6,359 nt of DNA from Globobulimina sp. (taxonomy: Eukaryota > Foraminifera > Rotaliida). The stretch covers positions 1 through 6,359 of the forward strand of contig PIVH01000306.1 of NCBI GenBank assembly GCA_003354225.1, written 5' to 3'. Below the pieces are notes generated by a model. It was not told the origin of the DNA. It did no database searches and saw only the letters and a list, made by a program, of their open reading frames with translations. The position numbers and the translations under genes are program-made. This document shows positions 1 through 6,358 of the stretch, in pieces; within the stretch, counting starts at the first letter, position 1, and the number at the start of each line of letters is the position of its first letter.

Positions 1-100
1 TCAAATTCAATATAGTTGTGCATAATATATCTTATGATATATGTAGTTTATGGTAAGATGATTCATTAATCAGGCAACTGAGTAAATATTGATGAATTCT

Positions 101-130
101 ATATATTAGTAATATATTAGTAATATATTA
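101..130. repeat. 11-bp tandem repeat, about 2.7 copies
   Basis: The unit ATATATTAGTA occurs at 101-111 and 112-122, and its first eight bases at 123-130. It lies in the probable flank left of the element. Confidence 0.85.
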
Positions 131-140
131 TGCTTTAGTG

Positions 141-180
141 TATATTCAATTGTCATTTATTCATGACTATATTCAATTGT
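141..180. repeat. 13-bp direct repeat pair abutting the A/T run
   Basis: TATATTCAATTGT is found exactly at 141-153 and again at 168-180, with a 14-bp spacer. The second copy is one base from the T8 run taken as the element's tail. Both copies are on the same side of the element, so they are not its target-site duplication. Confidence 0.7.
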
Positions 181-181
181 A

Positions 182-189
182 TTTTTTTT
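182..189 (-). other. Candidate poly(A) end of the element
   Basis: Eight T on the plus strand are eight A on the element's sense strand. They follow a less A+T-rich stretch (219-190) and are followed by A+T-rich DNA with short repeats. This would fit a short 3' A tail, but in this base composition such a run is weak evidence. Confidence 0.3.
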
Positions 190-273
190 CAAGAGGAAGG
201 ACGGACCCAAGAGAAAGATGAATTTAATTAAATCACTTATCTTCATAATATGTTACATACAAATCAATAGAAA

Positions 274-302
274 CGCTCTCAAAGGAAAACCTAAAGAGTG
301 CG
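274..302 (-). other. Second stem-loop in the 3' UTR
   Basis: Positions 274-280 pair with 296-302 with one central mismatch (277/299). After a small internal loop, 283-285 pairs with 290-292 around a four-base loop (286-289). It is weaker than the neighbour at 315-340, from which it is separated by 12 nt. Confidence 0.35.
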
Positions 303-314
303 GTTTAAAGCGTG

Positions 315-340
315 CAAACTCATAACTCCTTATAAGTTTG
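315..340 (-). other. Stem-loop with 4-nt GGAG loop in sense RNA
   Basis: On the plus strand 315-325 pairs with 330-340 around the loop CTCC, with one C/A mismatch (321/334). Read as the element's sense RNA (minus strand), that position becomes a U-G wobble, so all 11 positions pair and the loop is GGAG. That the pairing is complete on the sense strand and imperfect on the other suggests an RNA structure of this element. Function is unknown. Confidence 0.55.
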
Positions 341-594
341 AGATCTAACACATATGCAAAAGAGATAAAACAAATCCAAACAGACTCACACAAAATAATC
401 AAAGTAAAAAATCCAAACTTCTGTAAAAACTTTGGTAAACAAAACTCGTTTTTAAAAGTAAGTCATGGCAAAAAGAGCCTAACAAAGGGCAAACTAAAAG
501 AATTAAAGCAAAGAGTTTAAAGTAAAGAAATATAAATGCAAATGAAATATAAATAATATGATTAACAGAAACAGAAACGATTGGATCAAAGTAA

Positions 595-614
595 ATTAAT
601 TAATAAATAAATAA
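595..614. repeat. A+T simple repeat beside ORF2 stop
   Basis: About two and a half copies of ATTA/AATT followed by three TAAA-type units, directly adjoining the TAG stop codon at 615-617. Fourteen bases of it (598-611) recur exactly at 4475-4488 just upstream of the ORF2 ATG. Confidence 0.6.
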
Positions 615-3600
615 CTATTTAGAATACCTCAAACGTCCCGTCTTTGTCACAAAGATGACTATCGATTGCAAGATTAATTTACGGTGCTTCCATCGTATAT
701 CAGTCGGCGGAAATAATAACGTTTTTAATTCAATTTCCCATTGAGCGATTTTATAATATTCAGAGATTGTATTCATTAAAATATTTCGCGGGGCACTATA
801 TTGCGGGCAAAATAATAAAAAGTGATCAACATCTTCTACATCACCACAAAATTGGCACCTTCCACTACAATTTGTCGTACAGCATTGCAATTTACACCGA
901 ATATATTCAATATGCCCTTTGTTACGGCGATTTTGACGATCATAGAATGCTCGGTGTTGTCTGATATGATTATACAAATTTAGAGCAATATGACCCGAGC
1001 GTAGTTGTAGCAGAATCATCGATTGATATTGAATTAGATGCAATTCCTGTTTTGCATTGAAATGCCGTAATATGTGCCATCGCCATTTGTATATATTATG
1101 AGAAATCAAATGGGAATCTTTCAATGTATGAATATCATTAAATTGGAGTGTTTTAGTTATCGTTTTTCGTATCAGTTTCTTGGCAGTTTTCTCAGAAACG
1201 GGTAAAGAGCGATATTTATTTTTATTATATTTATTATTATAACAATTTCGGGCTGCTTTCTTTGCAAAAAGATCTGCGATGCGAATTCCGTGATTGGTGT
1301 CGCGTTTACATTTTTGTAAACGTATAGTTATTTTATATTTTGTATACAAATAATGAATATCGTGGTGAATGCGTTTAATATATTTTATCAAAACATAATC
1401 GTGCGTTGTTTGCAATTTTGCCACCCATAATAACGCATTTATATTGTCTGAGATTATGTGAATGAATCGATAATTTACAAGAAAGTCATCTGGCATCTTT
1501 ATGATTTGCTGGATTATAGTCATAATTCCTATCAATTCCACCACGTTAATGTCAGTTGCAAAGCCAATTGATAATAGATCCTGATGTATGGCAACAACAT
1601 CATATTGTAAACAAACATGTATTTGTGAATGAATGTCAATGTCTGTATCAACACAGACATTCTGTATGTGAATATTTTCATTATTTTGCAAATCATCCTG
1701 ATATTTATTACCGTGCAAATGATTATGTATTTTATGGGTTTCTATTAACATACCAATTCCTGCACAATTTTTAAAAATAGATCCATCGGTAAAGGCAAAT
1801 AATGCATTATGTGTATTATTATTTAATTGCGTTTCTGTATACAAATTATTTATATATTCAATATATTGGCATTTGGTAATAAAGGATGGAACAAATTTCA
1901 TTTTACGACCATTCTCATTCATATTAAATCTCCAGTTATAATTTACAAAATGCATTATTTTATATTGTTTTGCAACTAAAAATATCCGAAATAATGGGTT
2001 TCTGCGGTCGTACGTCTTCATATATTGCAATTTTGCCTTTTGTGTCTTTATATGTACAGATGATAACAAATGATTATTCCAAATAGGCATCCAATGATTG
2101 GCAATTATGTTAAACAGAATATTACGATCGTGTATATATAACAAACCAATCCAATTTTTAATCAATTTAATATCAATATAATTGTCATAATGTACGAATG
2201 GAGAGAGTATGATCAATATATCCAAAGGTATGGTATGTAACGCATTAAATAATAGCCTTATAATGCGATAATACATTTGTTTTAAAGATTTACTGTCTTT
2301 TTTAGCAGATGAACACGCAAATAATATCACTGGGTATTCGATTTTGGACAGTATCACAGACGAAAGATAATGGAATAATTTCTTTGTACGAAATTGCTGA
2401 GTATAAAAGCGAATGTTTTTTATGTCCTTAAAATCCAAATATATGCGTTGTACGATATGATTTATGTGGGTCCGTGGCGATAAATTGTACGTTAAATAAT
2501 ATCCAACGTACTTTACATATGCGGCAGGTTTTGTTTTCACGACATCATTAATAGTTATTTTTGGTGTAGGTACATAATGATTTCTTTTCATGTGATTTGT
2601 ATAGAAAATAATATATTTTGTTTTATTTTCAGATAGCTGCATCCCATTAAAATATAGCCAATTTACAATATTATTAATTGCATATTGCAAATTTGTCTCA
2701 ATATCATATGTAAATATCGTTTTTAGCACCGTCCAAATTACTAAGTCATCAACGTATATATATAATTTTATAGGCAAATATTGTGGAATTGCATAGTACA
2801 AAGGGTCTAAATACAACATATTTAGAAATGGACTCAATGGCCGACCCTGTGCTAATCCGATAAGCTGTAATAACCATTTTGAGCGTGTGCCATTTACAAT
2901 AACTGCGCACCAACAATTAATAAATAAATCGTATATAACTCGTACATATTTTAAGGAGAAACCAAAATATCGATGCAATCGTTGTATAATAATATCATAA
3001 CACACCGAGGGAAAATCTTGAGATATATCTGAGAAGATAGCATATGTTGGAATGTGTTTATTCCATCCAATATGAATATCATTTATCATCAATGCCACGA
3101 TATCCCGCGTGGATTTTCCCTTCATATTAGTAGTATTATTTGGATGTATCGAGTCACAAACAACTACAAATTCAATGCCTTTATGTAATAGGCACAATTC
3201 ATATATCTTTTTAATACATCCATTAAGAGAGATCTCTCGATAATTATTTATAAGATGAGGATCACGTTTTGGTTTAGGTATAGCTGTAATATATGTAATT
3301 TTGTGTATGCGTGGAAAGTATCCCATGTTATAGAATAAATTTAAATATGTTACCATGAAATCGATAATAAATGGATCAAGAAACAAAAGTAATTGTACAT
3401 GTATGCCGATACCGTGATTGCATTTTTTGTTTACAATTTTGAATATATAGCGAACCAAATATGCATTTATCGGACTATTCAAAGTATTTTTTGCATTATG
3501 ATAATGTGCATCGTGTTGGATTAAACGTGGATTTCTCGGTTGATTTGCATATAAAATATCAGTGGAAATATTATCCATTATTGCCGTACATGGATAAATA

Positions 3601-3992
3601 TCATCTTTCAATGGAATTGTTTTAAATCTAAGTCTATCCATACTGTTATAATTAGTATTTTGTATTTTGCGATGACAGAATTTGTTTGCAAATAGATTGG
3701 CTTTAATATGATTATCATGGACAATCGAATCGGTATCGTTCTCATCATTATGGATAATATATGGTATACAGTGTTTGCGTGAACTACTTTTGCCAATTTT
3801 GCGTAGATAACGCATTGATTTATATATATTACGATGTCCTGCGATTGTTAAGTTTATATTTTGTTGCAGTTTTTTCTTTTTTGCTTTTGTACATAAACGT
3901 TTTAATGCATTTTTATGTTGTTTATATAGGGCAAATTTCGCATTTTTTGTATTATCAACACAAGACAACCAGTCACGTTTTAACTCTCTCAA
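615..3992 (-). CDS. LINE ORF2 C-terminal part: reverse transcriptase, RNase H and zinc motif
   Basis: Encodes the polymerase part of a LINE ORF2 protein, which copies element RNA into DNA at a nicked target. Residues are numbered from the TTG codon at 3992. Residues 1-70 are a basic linker of the kind that follows LINE endonucleases. RT runs from about 236 to 500: motif 1 IPKPKRDP...NNYREISLNG (238-258), motif A SDISQDFPSV with Asp322, motif B GLAQGRPLSP (379-388), motif C YVDD (413-416), motif D near 440-465 and motif E KYVGYYL (494-500). RNase H is at about 731-911, with Asp736 (TDGS), Glu819, Asp849 (SDN) and Asp907 (IADLFAKKAA). A C-terminal zinc motif uses Cys1046, Cys1049, His1057 and Cys1062. 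The terminus TGRLRYSK and a TAG stop look natural. There is no true start: 3992 is TTG, the frame is open back to 4025, and the first ATG is codon 60 (3815-3813). This is therefore the downstream piece of a broken ORF2, in the -1 frame relative to the endonuclease piece. The 1125 codons contain no stop despite the A+T richness, so decay is slight. Confidence 0.93.
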   Translation of the reverse strand: MRELKRDWLSCVDNTKNAKFALYKQHKNALKRLCTKAKKKKLQQNINLTIAGHRNIYKSMRYLRKIGKSSSRKHCIPYIIHNDENDTDSIVHDNHIKANLFANKFCHRKIQNTNYNSMDRLRFKTIPLKDDIYPCTAIMDNISTDILYANQPRNPRLIQHDAHYHNAKNTLNSPINAYLVRYIFKIVNKKCNHGIGIHVQLLLFLDPFIIDFMVTYLNLFYNMGYFPRIHKITYITAIPKPKRDPHLINNYREISLNGCIKKIYELCLLHKGIEFVVVCDSIHPNNTTNMKGKSTRDIVALMINDIHIGWNKHIPTYAIFSDISQDFPSVCYDIIIQRLHRYFGFSLKYVRVIYDLFINCWCAVIVNGTRSKWLLQLIGLAQGRPLSPFLNMLYLDPLYYAIPQYLPIKLYIYVDDLVIWTVLKTIFTYDIETNLQYAINNIVNWLYFNGMQLSENKTKYIIFYTNHMKRNHYVPTPKITINDVVKTKPAAYVKYVGYYLTYNLSPRTHINHIVQRIYLDFKDIKNIRFYTQQFRTKKLFHYLSSVILSKIEYPVILFACSSAKKDSKSLKQMYYRIIRLLFNALHTIPLDILIILSPFVHYDNYIDIKLIKNWIGLLYIHDRNILFNIIANHWMPIWNNHLLSSVHIKTQKAKLQYMKTYDRRNPLFRIFLVAKQYKIMHFVNYNWRFNMNENGRKMKFVPSFITKCQYIEYINNLYTETQLNNNTHNALFAFTDGSIFKNCAGIGMLIETHKIHNHLHGNKYQDDLQNNENIHIQNVCVDTDIDIHSQIHVCLQYDVVAIHQDLLSIGFATDINVVELIGIMTIIQQIIKMPDDFLVNYRFIHIISDNINALLWVAKLQTTHDYVLIKYIKRIHHDIHYLYTKYKITIRLQKCKRDTNHGIRIADLFAKKAARNCYNNKYNKNKYRSLPVSEKTAKKLIRKTITKTLQFNDIHTLKDSHLISHNIYKWRWHILRHFNAKQELHLIQYQSMILLQLRSGHIALNLYNHIRQHRAFYDRQNRRNKGHIEYIRCKLQCCTTNCSGRCQFCGDVEDVDHFLLFCPQYSAPRNILMNTISEYYKIAQWEIELKTLLFPPTDIRWKHRKLILQSIVIFVTKTGRLRYSK

Positions 3993-4468
3993 TTTATTGC
4001 TCGTCTCAATGCTTTGGATAAGAGATCAATATCAATAAAGGTACCAAGGATTTGATGTTGTTGCTGTAAATCAATATGAATGATATCAATATACTCTTCG
4101 TAGCCATTTTTTATGTATACAACATTTTTGAGGCATGGATCAAACATTTGAATGCCATTTTTTGTATGAAAATATCCATCGATATCTGGCGGAGTTAAAG
4201 GTGATGCATAACGTACAGAAACCTCTTGCAATGCAACAATAACTGGCTCTAACTCGTCAACAACATCCTGTAATGTATCCAATTTAGATTTATTATATCC
4301 ATTTTTGCCATTATCGATTAACAAACCATTAATATTGAAGGATAATATGGGCAGAGAAGTATCATAATAATCTCTGTTGATATATCGCAAAATACTATGA
4401 CTATCAATTATATCTGGATGCGAATGCCGACGTTTCCATTGTTTATCGCTATTCTGTGTCAATGTCAT
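3989..4468 (-). pseudogene. LINE ORF2 N-terminal part: truncated AP-type endonuclease
   Basis: First half of the ORF2 endonuclease (exonuclease-endonuclease-phosphatase fold), which in intact elements nicks target DNA to prime reverse transcription. Numbered from ATG 4468-4466, the 159 residues include ILSFNINGL at 41-49 with the expected Asn45 and VIVALQEVSVR at 76-86 with the metal-binding Glu82. A strand at 116-146 (VVYIKNGYE... ILGTFIDID) resembles the domain's central part. The domain then stops: the GDFN-like Asp/Asn motif, the Thr/Ser-rich loop and the C-terminal Ser-Asp-His motif are absent, and TGA follows at 3991-3989. The next piece of ORF2 continues in the -1 frame over a 37-nt overlap. 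I chose ATG 4468 because upstream codons are hydrophobic A+T-type sequence unlike the rest; ATG 4498 is an alternative. Most likely an internal deletion removed roughly the second half of the domain. The protein should lack nicking activity. Confidence 0.82.
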
Positions 4469-5125
4469 AATTATAATTAATAAATAAAACAATTTCATTT
4501 CGCATCCAAGATAATATAAATAAAGGAATATCATCATAGGCAATAATTTGATACGTATCGCAAATGCATAATAAATATACTTCAAATCGAAAAACAACGA
4601 GATTTATTTGATTGGGTGGAGAATAATCAATATTTATTTGATTGTATGGAAAATAATATATATGTACATAGATTGGATATAAATAATTAATAAAAACGAT
4701 TTGTATCAATTCAGATGCTATACAAATAAAAGCCGAATGAGAATTGATATCAAATTCATGTAAATACAAAATAAAAATTATATTATAAAAAATCTCAAAT
4801 CTAGAGACTAATCCATAGAGGAATTGAGAATGAAAAATCAAAAACAAAACATAGATCAAAGCAAAACTGGGATTTCTATATTTATTAAGTATATAATTAC
4901 AAAAATTAAATTTATTGATAAAAAGAACAAAAAACAAAGCAATATCATCAATATCAAAAACCAAATGCCAATATCGATGAAAGTAAAGTTTAATTAAATA
5001 ATAAGAGACAAAAATAACTAATTTAAAAATGAAATAAACATTCCATAGCGAGCTAATTGTATGCAATGAAAATGTCAGCCATACAAAATGAATATGGCCA
5101 GATCTCTTATTATGGTTTAAAATGA
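4469..5125. other. Inter-ORF region between ORF1 stop and ORF2 start
   Basis: A 657-nt stretch with no recognised gene. The plus strand is strongly A-rich, so the element's sense strand is T-rich, the reverse of the flanking ORFs. It holds a 30-bp imperfect tandem repeat at 4602-4661. One minus-strand frame is open from 5147 to 4449 (232 codons plus stop). It overlaps the last 22 nt of ORF1 and the first 20 nt of the endonuclease frame, but has no ATG until near its end. Its conceptual product is rich in Phe, Ile, Leu and Tyr, as any T-rich strand would encode. I do not call it a gene. The region could be an untranslated spacer carrying a translation-initiation element for ORF2, or inserted DNA. 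Confidence 0.5.
4602..4661. repeat. Imperfect 30-bp tandem duplication
   Basis: Two adjacent 30-bp units, 4602-4631 and 4632-4661, both begin ATTTATTTGATTG and differ at a handful of positions in their second halves. The unit length is a multiple of three, so the open frames across the region are unaffected. Confidence 0.75.
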
Positions 5126-6358
5126 TTACGATCGGGTCGAGCGGTCTTTATTTTGTCGCTCTTTATAATTTGTATGTTTTTGTTTGATGCGCATGCTACG
5201 AATCCATTTATTTTGCGTATTTGTACCGGGTTGAAATATTCGTTTAATATTTAAATCTTTATTATCTGTTTTATTTTTATCTGTATTGGAATTTTCTGGC
5301 GGGTCCATATATTGTTCATCGTTATAATCATCATACTTTTGTTGATTATTATTATTTAAAAAATCTTTTCTGTTTTTTACTGTTTTTGTAAATAATTCCA
5401 ATTTATAACGAGTGCGTTTTGATTTGTTTGCTAATTTATTATTATTATTTGATTGGTTTTTATTCAGTTTTTGTTGTTTATTTTTATTTGCTAATTTAGT
5501 CTGAATATTATTATAATTGATATCGCTGTCTGTTGCACTTGAAACGCCGTAAGGTTTTTCACTCAAACTTCGTTTTCGCGTACTTTTATCATCAACATCA
5601 GGGCTCTCTAATAGTGAGTGACTGGATAACTGAGTTTGCGTATCAATAATAGGCGTATTCTGCGATGAATCTACGTCGTCAATGTCCATAGATGCGATAT
5701 CGCGTATGGCCGTCACTAATAAGTCGTTGCTATCACGTAATGTAACTATGCCATCGGGCAATGTATTATATACCATGCCAGATCGTGTGCGACGTCGTGA
5801 GTCATTGATATCTAATTTAAGGGATGAAGAGAATAAAAGATTAATATCAACAGATTTCTCCCGCTCATTATTAGAGGGTCCTCGATCATCATCGCGCTCA
5901 TTATCCGAATTATTTACTTTATTATAATCATTTTTATCAACAACACTCGATTTTGCGTCATCAACAACACTCGATTTTGCGTCATCATCACTGGGGATTT
6001 CCGGCGGTAAATTGCCGGTAAAATGACTCGATTCATCAATAGTTAATTCTGAATAAATTAATTGCGTATCATCCAAGGCTGTATCATTTAATTGGGTGTC
6101 ATCTAATTCTGTAGGGGATAATTGCGTATTTGATAGGGCCGTTTGTAGCATCGCTGCAAAATGAGGTGAGTTTGATGAGTCAACCTCATGTTTATCGCTA
6201 TGAACGTTTTTAGGCACAAAGGCTGCAGCATTAATATTCAATGTATGGTATGAAGATAATTCATCTTTTTCATCGTTTTTATCGTTTTCAGGGTCCGAAT
6301 CATTATCATTTACATCGTTGTGCGACGCGTCAGCATTATCATTTGTATCATTATCTGG
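5126..6358 (-). CDS. Putative LINE ORF1 protein, 5'-partial, low-complexity and Cys-free
   Basis: Upstream ORF of the element; I do not recognise its family. The frame is open from the right window edge to TAA at 5128-5126. Codon 6241-6239 is TTG, and another 39 in-frame codons precede it with no ATG and no stop, so the true start lies outside the window. The first in-window ATG is 6151-6149. Seen, numbering from 6241: a Asp/Asn-rich N-terminal side, x-L-x-x-T pentapeptide repeats (35-66), a duplicated octapeptide (87-102), basic clusters RRRTRS (149-154), RKR and KRTR that could be nuclear localisation or RNA-binding patches, an Asn/Lys/Gln-rich tract, and a basic C-terminus ending RSTRS. 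There is no cysteine, so the CCHC zinc knuckles common in I/Jockey ORF1 proteins are absent. Inferred role: RNA-binding partner of ORF2 protein, from position only. It could instead be a fragment of an unrelated host gene. Stop to ORF2 ATG is 657 nt, in the same frame. Confidence 0.65.
   Translation of the reverse strand, partial: PDNDTNDNADASHNDVNDNDSDPENDKNDEKDELSSYHTLNINAAAFVPKNVHSDKHEVDSSNSPHFAAMLQTALSNTQLSPTELDDTQLNDTALDDTQLIYSELTIDESSHFTGNLPPEIPSDDDAKSSVVDDAKSSVVDKNDYNKVNNSDNERDDDRGPSNNEREKSVDINLLFSSSLKLDINDSRRRTRSGMVYNTLPDGIVTLRDSNDLLVTAIRDIASMDIDDVDSSQNTPIIDTQTQLSSHSLLESPDVDDKSTRKRSLSEKPYGVSSATDSDINYNNIQTKLANKNKQQKLNKNQSNNNNKLANKSKRTRYKLELFTKTVKNRKDFLNNNNQQKYDDYNDEQYMDPPENSNTDKNKTDNKDLNIKRIFQPGTNTQNKWIRSMRIKQKHTNYKERQNKDRSTRS
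5936..5983 (-). repeat. Perfect 24-bp tandem duplication within ORF1
   Basis: Units 5936-5959 and 5960-5983 are identical. On the minus strand they encode the octapeptide DAKSSVVD twice (residues 87-94 and 95-102 from the 6241 codon). Identity at every base, including third codon positions, points to a recent in-frame duplication. Confidence 0.9.
6044..6139 (-). repeat. Degenerate pentapeptide-encoding repeat in ORF1
   Basis: Residues 35-66 read as successive five-residue units with Leu at position 2 and mostly Thr at position 5: ALSNT, QLSPT, ELDDT, QLNDT, ALDDT, QLIYS, then EL. The DNA shows a matching 15-nt periodicity with drift. The pattern faintly recalls pentapeptide-repeat proteins but is short, so simple slippage expansion is as likely. 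Confidence 0.65.

Larger units (their letters stand above)
190..614 (-). other. Probable 3' UTR of the LINE
   Basis: This lies between the ORF2 stop (TAG, 617-615) and the A8 run of the minus strand, and has no supported gene. The plus strand is A-rich and purine-rich, so the element RNA is pyrimidine-rich here. It contains an A+T simple repeat next to the stop (595-614), two neighbouring hairpins (274-302 and 315-340), and a less A+T-rich terminal stretch at 190-219. LINE 3' UTRs often carry a stem-loop that the reverse transcriptase recognises. Whether these hairpins serve that role is inference. A 60-codon plus-strand frame at 338-520 begins with TTG and is Lys/Asn-rich, as A-rich DNA would give. 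Confidence 0.5.

Noticed and set aside
25-42. 7-bp A+T palindrome with a 4-nt loop
   Set aside because: ATATATC/GATATAT stems of this size are expected by chance in such A+T-rich DNA.
338-520. 60-codon plus-strand frame, Lys/Asn-rich
   Set aside because: It starts at TTG, which is not credible in a eukaryotic context. It lies in the A-rich 3' UTR and shows no motif.
767-964. 65-codon plus-strand frame
   Set aside because: Antisense to the zinc-motif end of ORF2, where the minus-strand reading is clearly coding.
1556-1774. 72-codon plus-strand frame
   Set aside because: Antisense shadow of the RNase H region.
3608-3796. 62-codon minus-strand frame inside ORF2
   Set aside because: An alternate frame fully within the RT ORF, with no recognisable content.
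3761-4021. 86-codon plus-strand frame across the ORF2 junction
   Set aside because: Antisense to the basic linker. Its Phe/Leu/Tyr content mirrors Lys/Asn codons on the other strand.
3989-4025. Programmed -1 frameshift joining the endonuclease and RT
   Set aside because: There is no X-XXY-YYZ slippery heptamer in the overlap, and half the endonuclease is missing, so deletion explains the frame change better.
4449-5066. 205-codon minus-strand frame as a membrane protein gene
   Set aside because: The start is TTG and no ATG appears until near the end. Hydrophobic composition is what a T-rich strand gives. Kept only as a finding about the open frame.
5682-5927. 81-codon plus-strand frame starting with ATG
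   Set aside because: Antisense to ORF1. It is a mirror of Asp/Ser/Arg codons and has no independent support.
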